Shown one piece after another: positions 38,151 through 45,871 of a stretch of 64,000 nt of DNA; positions within the stretch are counted from its first letter, which is position 1, and every line of letters starts with the position of its first letter. Source of the DNA: Planctomycetota bacterium (GTDB lineage: Bacteria > Planctomycetota > B15-G4). Made by a program: the position numbers and the translations under genes. Location of the stretch: assembly GCA_029245865.1 (NCBI GenBank), contig JAQWOM010000004.1, forward strand, positions 85,413 through 149,412. Direction: 5' to 3'. The notes below the pieces were generated by a model. That model worked only from the letters and a program-made list of their open reading frames with translations. It ran no database searches and was not told the DNA's origin.

Positions 38151-38831
38151 CTAGCTGCCAGAGTCCTTCTTCTTGCCCTCGGAATCACCATCCGGCTTCG
38201 CCTCGTCTGTTTTCTCATCGGTCGCTTCCTCGCCCTCAGCACCTTCTGCGTCCTCGGTCGTTTCTTCGACTTCGACGCGCGGCGCCGCAACGGCAAAGAC
38301 CTGCTCTCCTGGAGCCAACTGCCCCTCGTCCAGTGACACTCCCTCTGGCAACTCGATCTCGCCAGCATGCAGGGAATCGCCGATTTCGAGCCCCGAGACA
38401 TCGATGACGACCACATCCGGAATGGAGTCTGCGCGGCAGTTCACCGAAAGCTTGGGGTGGTGGACGATGCGCGTTCCACCCGCGCTCACGCCCGCAGGAT
38501 CACCACGGAATTCCAACACCACCTCAACCGCGACCTGTTCGGACAGATCGATACGAGAGAAATCAACGTGCAGGATGCGCTGCCCAAACGTGTCGTATTG
38601 CACCTCTTTCACAAGGCACGATTCTTTCTTCCCGGCGATTTCCAGATTGAACACCTGGTCTGAAGTGGCAAAAGCGAGCCCCAAGTCGTGGCCATCCACC
38701 TTGCACTGCACATTGTCCTGGCCATGACCGTAGATGATCACTGGGACCAGACCGGCGGCGCGCTCGCGACGAGAAGCTTGGGAACCGCTGCCATCACGGG
38801 CCGTGGTCTTGATCAGCGTGGGAGTACTCAT
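38151..38831 (-). CDS. rplY: Ribosomal protein bL25 (CTC form) with acidic tail
   Basis: A 226-residue bL25/general stress protein CTC homologue binding 5S rRNA. The N-terminal L25 domain has GSQASRRERAAGLVPVIIYG and ILHVDFSRIDLSEQVAVEV. The C-terminal CTC beta domain has VSAGGTRIVHHPKLSVNC, DVVVIDVSGLEIGDSLHAG and LPEGVSLDEGQ. From about residue 185 a tail rich in Glu, Asp, Thr and Lys follows (EETTEDAEGAEGEEATDEK). It is between prs and pth, the common bacterial arrangement. Confidence 0.95.
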   Translation of the reverse strand: MSTPTLIKTTARDGSGSQASRRERAAGLVPVIIYGHGQDNVQCKVDGHDLGLAFATSDQVFNLEIAGKKESCLVKEVQYDTFGQRILHVDFSRIDLSEQVAVEVVLEFRGDPAGVSAGGTRIVHHPKLSVNCRADSIPDVVVIDVSGLEIGDSLHAGEIELPEGVSLDEGQLAPGEQVFAVAAPRVEVEETTEDAEGAEGEEATDEKTDEAKPDGDSEGKKKDSGS

Positions 38832-38921
38832 GATTCTCTCAATTGTTTAAGGCGGGCAAGGCGGCGGTGAGCTCAAAGCGCTCACCATCCATGCGCGCGT
38901 GTTCAGGAAAACGGGGAGTGA

Positions 38922-39872
38922 TCACTCGACAAACAGGGAACTCACCGAGCGACAAACGTGAATGCGATGAATGGCCTCGGCAAGCAGGCTAGCGACGGAG
39001 AGGACCTGGACGACATCGGGGTAGTCGGCCTGAGGGCACACTGTATCCGTAATGAAGACTTTCTCGACATCAGCTTCCGCCAGCCGTTCGAGAGCCGGCC
39101 CCGCAAACACGCCATGCGTGGCTGCGAGATAGACCTTACGAGCTCCGTGAGCTTTCACCATGCGGGCTGCGTTGGTGATGGTGCCGCCCGTGGCAATCAT
39201 GTCGTCCACCAGGATGGCATCACGCCCGGCGACCTCGCCGATCAAGTGCTCGGACATGGTCTGCTCGGGCCCCATGCGGCGCTTGTCCACGATCGCAAAC
39301 TCGCAGTTGAGCATGGTGCTGAATGCACGCGCCATTTTGATGCCCCCGGCATCCGGCGCCACAATCGTGATCTGCTTGGGGTCGAAGGTCTTCTTGAAGA
39401 GGTCCCGGAAAACGGGCTTGGCGTACAGGTGATCCACGGGCACGTTGAAGAAGCCCTGGATCTGCGGCGCGTGGAGGTCCATCGCGATCACCCGGTCAAC
39501 CCCGGCCACATTGAGCAAGTCGGCGACCAACTTGGCCGTGATGGGCACGCGGCCCTCGTCCTTGCGGTCTTTGCGTGCGTATCCGAAATACGGCATGACG
39601 GCGGTGATACGACCGACTGAACTGCGCTTGCAGCAATCGATCAAGGTCAGCAGTTCCACCAGATTGTCATTCACCGGCGGGCAGGTGGGCTGAATGATAA
39701 AGACGTCTTTCCCGCGCACGTCCTCGCCCAACTTCACATCCACTTCACCGTCCGGGAAGCGGCCGACGTGCGCCCGGCAAAGCGGCTGTTCAAGGATGGT
39801 CGAAATGTCCTCGGCCAGCTTTCGGTGGGCACTTCCAGCAAGAAGCGCCAGGCCATTGTAGAGCGTCATCAT
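38922..39872 (-). CDS. prs: Ribose-phosphate pyrophosphokinase
   Basis: PRPP synthetase of 316 residues. It shows VGRFPDGEVDVKLGEDVRG, FIIQPTCPPVNDNLVELL, MPYFGYARKDRKD (ATP site), MDLHAPQIQGFFNVPVDHL and the PRPP-binding loop DAILVDDMIATGGTITNAA. The KRR motif after DAGG is present as VDKRRMGPE. It overlaps glmU by 4 bp (ATGA). glmU-prs-rplY-pth is a widely conserved order. Confidence 0.97.
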   Translation of the reverse strand: MMTLYNGLALLAGSAHRKLAEDISTILEQPLCRAHVGRFPDGEVDVKLGEDVRGKDVFIIQPTCPPVNDNLVELLTLIDCCKRSSVGRITAVMPYFGYARKDRKDEGRVPITAKLVADLLNVAGVDRVIAMDLHAPQIQGFFNVPVDHLYAKPVFRDLFKKTFDPKQITIVAPDAGGIKMARAFSTMLNCEFAIVDKRRMGPEQTMSEHLIGEVAGRDAILVDDMIATGGTITNAARMVKAHGARKVYLAATHGVFAGPALERLAEADVEKVFITDTVCPQADYPDVVQVLSVASLLAEAIHRIHVCRSVSSLFVE

Positions 39873-41170
39873 GAAGCAGGCTCCTCGGTAGATCCCGATG
39901 ATTCGTCGGTCGGTGATGAACGATGCAAACGGGCTGGCTGTCCGACCCAGACTTCACCATCGCCGATAACGGTTCGAGCCGTCAAAACAGATCCTGCTCC
40001 GGTGAGCGCTCCATCGCCGACTTGAGCCGGGGCTACAATCACCGTTCCGCTTCCAATGAACGCGCCCTTGCCAATCTGCGTGGGGTGCTTGGTCTTTCCA
40101 TCGTAATTCGCCGTGATCGTCCCCGCTCCCACGTTGGTTCCGGCGCCGATCTGCGTATCACCAAGGTAGGTTAAATGCCCGGCCTTCACACCTGGGCCCA
40201 GCACGGACTTCTTCGTCTCGGTGAAGTTGCCCACCTTGGAACCCTCCATGAGCACACTCCCCTCTCGGAGGTGGCTAAAGGGCCCCACATGGCAACCGGT
40301 GGCGATGGTCGACCTGCCTTCAATCATGGTGCACGGCAGAATGCAGGCTCCGGGCTCGATGGTCACATCGGCGTCAATAAAGGTGGAGTTCGGGTCAACG
40401 ATCTCCACTCCGTTGGCCATGTGGCCATCCAGGATCCGGTGTCGGAGAATCGCTCGCACCTCAGAAAGCTGCTTCTGATCGTTGAATCCCAGCACGTCTT
40501 CCGCACGTTCCCAGCAGAGAGCTTCGACAGAATCGCCTGCCGCCACGCGCATCTCCACGAGGTCTGTGACGTAGATCTCGCCGGCCTCATTCTCAGCGCC
40601 GATTCGTGACAGGTCGTCCCAGATCGACGGAATGTCGAACACCCAGAGACCGGCATTGACCTCGGTCAGGGCCCGCTGCTCCGGAGTGGCGTCCTTCTCT
40701 TCCACGATGGCGGTCACCTTGCCAGCCTCATCTCGGGTGACCCGACCGTAGCCGCTTGGATCACTCAAGTGCATGGAGAGAAAGGAGACGGGGCCACGGT
40801 GGGCTCGATGGACCGCAAGCAGTTCGGCGAGAAGTTCCGAGGTCACCAGAGGGCAGTCCCCGTTCAGAACCAGCAACTCTCCCTCAGCATCCTTAAGGGC
40901 CTCGCGAGCCGAAAGCACGGCATGGCCCGTCCCGAGGGGCTCCTCCTGGCGGGCAAGAGAGACCTCAGAACCCTCAAGCGCTCTCTCCAGCGCCTCCGAG
41001 TGCTCACCACCCACCACAACGAGGCTGCTCGGCTTGAGGGCCTTTGCTGCACCCACCGGCCAAGCCACGGCTGGACGGCCCCAGAGGGGCATCAGAACCT
41101 TCGGCAGCCGACCGTGCAGGCGCTTCCCTTCCCCGGCGGCGAGGACGACCACGTGCAGGAATGAGGCCAT
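39869..41170 (-). CDS. glmU: Bifunctional GlmU (UDP-GlcNAc synthesis)
   Basis: A 433-residue enzyme that acetylates glucosamine-1-phosphate and then forms UDP-GlcNAc, the precursor of lipid A and peptidoglycan. The uridyltransferase domain begins LHVVVLAAGEGKRLHGRLPK, with LGTGHAVLSA, LNGDCPLVT and GYGRVTRDEAGKV. The beta-helix acetyltransferase has GPFSHLREGSVLMEGSKVGN, FTETKKS and NYDGKTKHPTQIGKGAFIGS, with catalytic His in VKAGHLTYLGD. It is about 20 residues shorter than E. coli GlmU and ends in a Ser/Glu-rich tail. It is first of the long minus-strand series; its control region is the 41171-41908 gap. Confidence 0.95.
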   Translation of the reverse strand: MASFLHVVVLAAGEGKRLHGRLPKVLMPLWGRPAVAWPVGAAKALKPSSLVVVGGEHSEALERALEGSEVSLARQEEPLGTGHAVLSAREALKDAEGELLVLNGDCPLVTSELLAELLAVHRAHRGPVSFLSMHLSDPSGYGRVTRDEAGKVTAIVEEKDATPEQRALTEVNAGLWVFDIPSIWDDLSRIGAENEAGEIYVTDLVEMRVAAGDSVEALCWERAEDVLGFNDQKQLSEVRAILRHRILDGHMANGVEIVDPNSTFIDADVTIEPGACILPCTMIEGRSTIATGCHVGPFSHLREGSVLMEGSKVGNFTETKKSVLGPGVKAGHLTYLGDTQIGAGTNVGAGTITANYDGKTKHPTQIGKGAFIGSGTVIVAPAQVGDGALTGAGSVLTARTVIGDGEVWVGQPARLHRSSPTDESSGSTEEPAS

Positions 41171-41436
41171 ATCGGTAAACCACTCAAGATCCGAGAAAAA
41201 AGGCGGGCGATGGTGTCAGGATCGGGCCCCTCGGGTCAAGGCCACACCCCGACCTCCCCATGAAAAGGGGCCCCTGAGGGAGCAGGAAGGCCATCCGTGT
41301 GACTTTTCGGCGATTTTGAGCCCTCGGCTCGGAGCCCGAGTGACAGCTCAGGGGTTCCGATTTCGTGGCGATTCAGGCCATCCGAGACAGATCCTTCCAG
41401 CTCCCTCTAATGGCCCCTTCTCTGCGAATTCTCGTC
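41171..41436. other. Upstream part of a long intergenic region, no gene seen
   Basis: The gap between glmU and the exported-protein gene is 738 bp. In this first part I see no convincing reading frame on either strand; short GC-rich self-complementary stretches occur, such as GGGGCCCC at about 41267. It probably carries the glmU promoter on the minus strand. Confidence 0.4.
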
Positions 41437-41470
41437 TAAAATACATGTTTTGAGAGTTTCAAAAAGTTTG
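41437..41470 (+). promoter_or_regulatory. AT-rich element matching the one at 16136
   Basis: TAAAATACATGTTTT (41437-41451) is near-palindromic and followed by CAAAAAGTTT at 41460 and a GAAGA-type run. The element at 16136 has TAAAATATAGTTTT and CGAAAGTTTT with nearly the same spacing (offsets 23 and 24). Both lie several hundred bases upstream of genes for exported proteins. Confidence 0.4.
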
Positions 41471-41502
41471 AAGAAAGAGATCAAACACATGGAGATGGTT
41501 CG

Positions 41503-41531
41503 TTGACAGGTTTCAGGAGTGGCTGTAGTCT
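41503..41531 (+). promoter_or_regulatory. Sigma70-like promoter candidate
   Basis: TTGACA (41503-41508) and TAGTCT (41526-41531) are separated by 17 bp. The -35 is a perfect consensus and the -10 is moderate. It would give a leader of roughly 370 nt before the exported-protein start at 41909. Confidence 0.45.
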
Positions 41532-41780
41532 TCCTCCAGTCAATGGTCTCCCCGAAGATGCCAATGGGCTGTTGACTCACCTGGTCGAGGTGCTCTGTCT
41601 GGGTCGTTTTCAGTCAGATCGCCATCAAAGAGACACCATTGAAGACACACCAAGAGAGAAACCCTTCCTATATCGATCAGGACACCGTTCGATTTTGACC
41701 CCGGCCCCATCCCGCCTTCCTCCCGTCAGCGGCTCGAAACTGAGCCTGAAACGATCCGGAAAGCGAGTTGAAGCCAAGTA

Positions 41781-41820
41781 GGGGCCCTGACTTCCCTGTC
41801 AAATAGGCCCCCTTGTTGTT
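41781..41820 (+). terminator. Hairpin with T/G-rich tail in the leader
   Basis: GGGGCC (41781-41786) pairs with GGCCCC (41806-41811), with an inner TGAC/GTCA helix (41788-41791 with 41798-41801), followed by TTGTTGTTG. It resembles a weak intrinsic terminator about 90 bp before the start codon and is placed like the stronger one at 16321 before the GH18 gene. Attenuation of the leader is possible. Confidence 0.4.
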
Positions 41821-41908
41821 GCAGTGACGCTTCACGCACCACATTCAAAGAGACAGTTTCGTTTTCATCTTTCATCAGTGTTCCCCTCCCACCATGAGGT
41901 ACTCAGTA

Positions 41909-43432
41909 ATGACATTTGCTAAGCAGATTGTGCGCGGCTTGGCGGTCGGAGCTATCGCAGTTGGTCTTACGACCGCAGCTTCGGCGCAGAACGGCACAAA
42001 CTTTCATGTTCTCAGCAACGGCCTCGACGCGGTCTATCTCAATATCGGTGGCGGTTCCGGCCAAACAGGTGGCGCGGACGGCATCGGTAACTGGATTGAC
42101 GGCAACGATCTCCGCGGCAACTACATCACGGCGCTCGGTGAGTTCGGATATCGCCAGAGCACATTCTTCACTTCGGAATGTGTCCTTGGTGCTCCTCCGG
42201 CCGTAGCCCTCGACTTCCCTGGCATTCTGTTCATCGAGTTTGATGGCAGGAATCCAAACGATCAGGACATCTTCACTCGTCCTGCTTGCACCGCGGGTCT
42301 CCCTAACGGGACCACCACGGCCGGATTCCTTCCTTACGGCATCTCCCCCGGTGCATCGGCCCAGTTCTTCCTGGCCGGTCTTCCGACGGGTGCTGGTCTC
42401 CCGAGCACGGCTGCCATCTTGCTTCCCAACAACGGTCTTGCTCCTGCTTCCAACGGTGGCACTGCAACTTTGATCGCTGCTGCTGGCGCAGCTCTGCCCA
42501 TCTCTTCGACGGGTTTCTGCTGGATTGTCATGTTCACGTGGACTCCTTCCGCTCTCGTCGGCCTCGACAACATCGATGGCTGGTGGCACTGGAACATCAA
42601 CTCCGTGAACAACAACCAGTACTGGGGTCTCTCGAACGATGAGTTGAACGTCTACTCGTCGAACACGGTTGCTCTCAGTGGTAACCAGACTGCGTTGAAC
42701 ACGTTCTTTGCCTCTTTCGAGTACGAGTGGCACGGAACCACGGCTGATCCGAGCATGAACAACGCGTTGAACCCTGCTGGCATCAATGGCACGGGGCCGT
42801 ACTACGCGGCTGACAACGGTGCGCTCAACCCGAACGGTGGTTGGGACCTGGGTCGTCATGGTGGCGCCTCCATCTCTGGTACCGGCGGCACGATCAACCC
42901 CATCACGGGTAACGGCACGCAGAACCCTGCTGGCACGCCTTCCGGTGGCATCCCCACCTACGGCTACATGAGCTGGAACAACGAGGTTTCAGGTCTGCGT
43001 ACGGTTTGGCATCAGGTTGACTGGGCCGGCACCTTCGGTGTCGATCCGGACACGCTTGGCGCGGGCTACAACGCTTTGGTCGGTCCTCCCGGCCAGCGTC
43101 TGCCCGTTGGCGTCTCCTCGTTGGTCAACCCCGCTCCAGGGTGGCCGCAGGGAGTGTCCATCGCTCAGTTCCCACTCATGTTCCACACGCCCACCAGCGG
43201 TCACCCCGAGACCGATCCGCTCGGTTTCCCGGCTGGCTCGTTCGGCATCGTGGGACAGTGGGGAGCGACGAACATGCTGCCCATCAACGGCTTGTCGGAA
43301 GTTTGCACGATCGGCCTGCCGGTCGCCGTGCAGTACGGTTCCGTCGCAGTCAAGTCCGACCTGTCGGACTTCGAGTTCAACCCAGCGGTCGACAAGATCT
43401 CGGCCTCGGGTAACATCATGATCATCGACTGA
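41909..43432 (+). CDS. Exported Gly/Asn/Thr-rich protein, probably abundant
   Basis: A 507-residue protein with no family I recognise. TGAGGT at 41895-41900 sits nine bases before the ATG at 41909 and decides that start over the ATG at 41894, which has no ribosome-binding site. The signal peptide is MTFAKQIVRGLAVGAIAVGL to about AASAQ. The mature part is rich in Gly, Asn, Thr, Pro and Trp and poor in Lys and Arg (for example WWHWNINSVNNNQYWGLSND); it ends ISASGNIMIID. Codon choice favours GGT, GCT, CTC and AAC more than neighbouring genes, it has its own promoter candidate and a strong terminator, all suggesting high expression. A surface or matrix protein is plausible. Confidence 0.8.
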   Translation: MTFAKQIVRGLAVGAIAVGLTTAASAQNGTNFHVLSNGLDAVYLNIGGGSGQTGGADGIGNWIDGNDLRGNYITALGEFGYRQSTFFTSECVLGAPPAVALDFPGILFIEFDGRNPNDQDIFTRPACTAGLPNGTTTAGFLPYGISPGASAQFFLAGLPTGAGLPSTAAILLPNNGLAPASNGGTATLIAAAGAALPISSTGFCWIVMFTWTPSALVGLDNIDGWWHWNINSVNNNQYWGLSNDELNVYSSNTVALSGNQTALNTFFASFEYEWHGTTADPSMNNALNPAGINGTGPYYAADNGALNPNGGWDLGRHGGASISGTGGTINPITGNGTQNPAGTPSGGIPTYGYMSWNNEVSGLRTVWHQVDWAGTFGVDPDTLGAGYNALVGPPGQRLPVGVSSLVNPAPGWPQGVSIAQFPLMFHTPTSGHPETDPLGFPAGSFGIVGQWGATNMLPINGLSEVCTIGLPVAVQYGSVAVKSDLSDFEFNPAVDKISASGNIMIID

Positions 43433-43493
43433 GGAAACTCAGCTTGATCACCCGTCGGACCTGGGCCTCGGCCTGAGTTCGGCAGGACAAAAA

Positions 43494-43536
43494 GGGGCCT
43501 CCCCGGTCGCAAAGGCCGGGGGGGCCTCTTCCTTTT
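43494..43536 (+). terminator. Strong intrinsic terminator after the exported-protein gene
   Basis: A 15-bp stem with a few G-U pairs (43494-43508 with 43514-43528) and the loop GCAAA is followed by TTCCTTTT. It lies 60 bp past the stop of the upstream gene and is the best terminator in the window together with the one at 16321. Confidence 0.85.
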
Positions 43537-43635
43537 GAGGGGGAGTGTGAACCTCGCGGTATGTGCCCGACGAGAACCTGGGCCCCGACACGAGGGCAGA
43601 GGACACACGAGCAGCACCGACGAACGCCCGTTGAG

Positions 43636-44562
43636 CTAGCCGGGCGCCCCGAGGAGATCGCGAATGTCGTCCATGGCCTGGATGGCTGCCTGGTAACCGG
43701 CATCCATGACCTCGGCAGGCTCGCCCGGATCCAGCCAGCTTCGCCCCTCCAGTTCAGGCTTGAGCACCACATCTGCAAAGCCCCCCCTCGAGCGGTTGGC
43801 GATGCGTGTGCTGATGTCCTGGGCGCGGAGCAAGAGGCTCATGCCCACCTCTCCCTCAGGGATCGGCCCGAGACCTGCGGAGAGATCAACGGCCACGATG
43901 CGCATGGCTCCGAGGCTCCGGGCCAGGCGCGTCGGAAGATTGTCCACGATGCCGGCATCTACAAGCAGGCGACCGTCGCGATCCACCGGGGGGAAGAACC
44001 CCGGAACGGAACTGGACGCACAGACCGCGCTCCGCAGGGCCCCCTCCGTGATGAGGACCTCTTCGCCTGATGCAATGTCAAGAGCAGCGATGGCCACGGG
44101 AAGAGACAGATCTTGAATGTCTACGTTCGGCAAGAGGCCGCGAACCACAAAACGTAGAGCAGCTCCTCCAAAGGCACTGCTGCGACGGAACATTCGCTCA
44201 AGAGCCACCTGGCGCTTGATGCCTGAGACCACACGCGACAAGAACGAACCCATCCCGTTGCCCTTGGCAGAGTCTTCAAAGCTCACGAAGCCCTTGCGTT
44301 GAAATTCCTCGGAGCTGAGGAACTTCAACACGTGCTCCTTCACTTCCTCGGCATTCATCAGGTGCGCATAGCACGCCCCCATCAGCGCTCCTGCACTGGT
44401 TCCAATGACGCTGCGAACCGGAACTCCATGTTCCTCCAGCGCCAAGAAAACGCCCACATGCGCCAGGCCCTTGAACCCACCCCCTCCCAGCACAAGCGTG
44501 ACCCCGCTCCGGTCAGACCGGAGGTTGGGAAGCGCGTTGTCTGGAGGTGCGTGTTCGGACAT
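43636..44562 (-). CDS. Patatin-like phospholipase family protein
   Basis: A 308-residue lipid acyl hydrolase of the RssA/patatin group. The oxyanion-hole glycines are in LVLGGGGFKGLAHVGVFLAL, the nucleophile elbow is VIGTSAGALMGACYA (Ser), and the dyad Asp is in LLVDAGIVDNLPTRLARSLG. No signal peptide. The ATG at 44562 (MSEHAPPDN) has AAGGG upstream; an in-frame start at 44655 adds 31 unmatched residues. It is about 150 bp downstream of nadE on the same strand. Physiological role unknown. Confidence 0.92.
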   Translation of the reverse strand: MSEHAPPDNALPNLRSDRSGVTLVLGGGGFKGLAHVGVFLALEEHGVPVRSVIGTSAGALMGACYAHLMNAEEVKEHVLKFLSSEEFQRKGFVSFEDSAKGNGMGSFLSRVVSGIKRQVALERMFRRSSAFGGAALRFVVRGLLPNVDIQDLSLPVAIAALDIASGEEVLITEGALRSAVCASSSVPGFFPPVDRDGRLLVDAGIVDNLPTRLARSLGAMRIVAVDLSAGLGPIPEGEVGMSLLLRAQDISTRIANRSRGGFADVVLKPELEGRSWLDPGEPAEVMDAGYQAAIQAMDDIRDLLGAPG

Positions 44563-44709
44563 GAGGAGAGCCCTTTTTATCGGCAAGAAGGACCACTCAG
44601 CTTGTGTCCATACTGCGGAACACGGCCCCGGGCCTCCAGCCGGTATCCTCGCCACATCGTGAGCCGATTTCCACGACCAGCACCTGTGAAGCTGAAACTT
44701 GGCCAGCCG

Positions 44710-45720
44710 TCACAACTGTGCGAGGAGATCCTCGGAAAAATCGTCCTGAAGGATCCCATCCCGCACGAGCACACCACGCCCCCCGAGCATCGGACAGGAG
44801 TCGTTCTGCTTATGGCGCGTTTGCCGTTCGATCGCCCGAGCCGACTGCAGCAGTTCCAAGGCACTTCCTGTACCCGCCAAGGGGCCGAAGAGACCGTCAC
44901 ACGCCTGATCCGCAAGTGAACGCCAGTCTGGCTCAGCAGAGCCGAAAAGATCGCTGCGCTGGTCCAAAAACCTCGACATGCGCTCGATGCTGCCCACGTA
45001 GCTGTACTCACCCGTCTCCGGATCGACCTTGCTGTAAGTCCAGTGCACACCGTGCAAGGCGCGGAGTTCATCTTCATCGTTGTGCGCTTCACCGATGCCA
45101 TGCAAGTCGGGCGAAGGCATGGCCGCTCGAATACTGCGCGGGACATCCAAAGCGCGCGCGAGTTGAAAGACCTCTCCCTTGCTCAGCATCCCAAGAGGGT
45201 TGGTGTCGACCTCTCCATCCCCACCCTTCTGATAGAAACGCAGAAAGCGGTCCTCGCACTCATTCCCCGTCCCATGCCGCACACCACCCCCCGACAGCCG
45301 GTTAAACCCACGACCGATGGGTGCACGAAGGCATGAGCGAATCGATCCGTTGACTGCCGGATCGACTTCCATACGCGCATGAATCTCTTCGAGGCTGTAA
45401 CCCGCTGCGACCAACGCCTCGAGCATGCCTTTGTGCAAGTTCTCGAAGAGATCGGTCGCATCGAAACGAATCAGCACCACCCCCGCAGCATCGGCTGCCT
45501 CAACAGCACGCCTTAGAAAATCTTCGCCGGAATGAATTCCAATAAACACGGCGGTCACGCGATCCGGACCAAGAGCGCGCGCCAACAACGCGAGCATGAC
45601 CGCTGAGTCAACGCCCCCGGACACATCGATCTCAGCCCGCGCAATCCCCGTCTGCTCGTGATAGTCCGCCAACGCTTTCACGCGTTCTTCGATCAGGGCG
45701 GCAGTGTCGACGACAGGCAT
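44710..45720 (-). CDS. nadE: NAD+ synthetase (ammonia-dependent type)
   Basis: A 336-residue synthetase making NAD from deamido-NAD. The PP-loop is EIDVSGGVDSAVMLALLARA. NRLSGGGVRHGTGNECED, YQKGGDGEVDTNPLGMLSKG and ALDVPRSIRAAMPSPDL are characteristic of the family. There is no N-terminal nitrilase domain, so ammonia rather than glutamine is the likely nitrogen source. It carries an extra C-terminal 60 residues relative to short NadE proteins. It is divergent from the sulfatase-like gene at 45872. Confidence 0.92.
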   Translation of the reverse strand: MPVVDTAALIEERVKALADYHEQTGIARAEIDVSGGVDSAVMLALLARALGPDRVTAVFIGIHSGEDFLRRAVEAADAAGVVLIRFDATDLFENLHKGMLEALVAAGYSLEEIHARMEVDPAVNGSIRSCLRAPIGRGFNRLSGGGVRHGTGNECEDRFLRFYQKGGDGEVDTNPLGMLSKGEVFQLARALDVPRSIRAAMPSPDLHGIGEAHNDEDELRALHGVHWTYSKVDPETGEYSYVGSIERMSRFLDQRSDLFGSAEPDWRSLADQACDGLFGPLAGTGSALELLQSARAIERQTRHKQNDSCPMLGGRGVLVRDGILQDDFSEDLLAQL

Positions 45721-45871
45721 TGTTGGCTCTCTCCGCCTCGGAGTGTCTCATCTCTGCGGGGGCGATGCGCGAATCAGCCTCGTGTGGCGAACCCGAGATC
45801 TCAATCGTCGAGCCCAAACACCTGAATCGGGCTTTGGTACGATTTGAAGCCACTTGCTTGCTCACTCGCCC

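Noticed and set aside
41503..41781. 92-codon plus-strand frame in the leader of the exported-protein gene
   Set aside because: No recognisable family, it overlaps the promoter candidate, and it has no ribosome-binding site; better explained as leader RNA.
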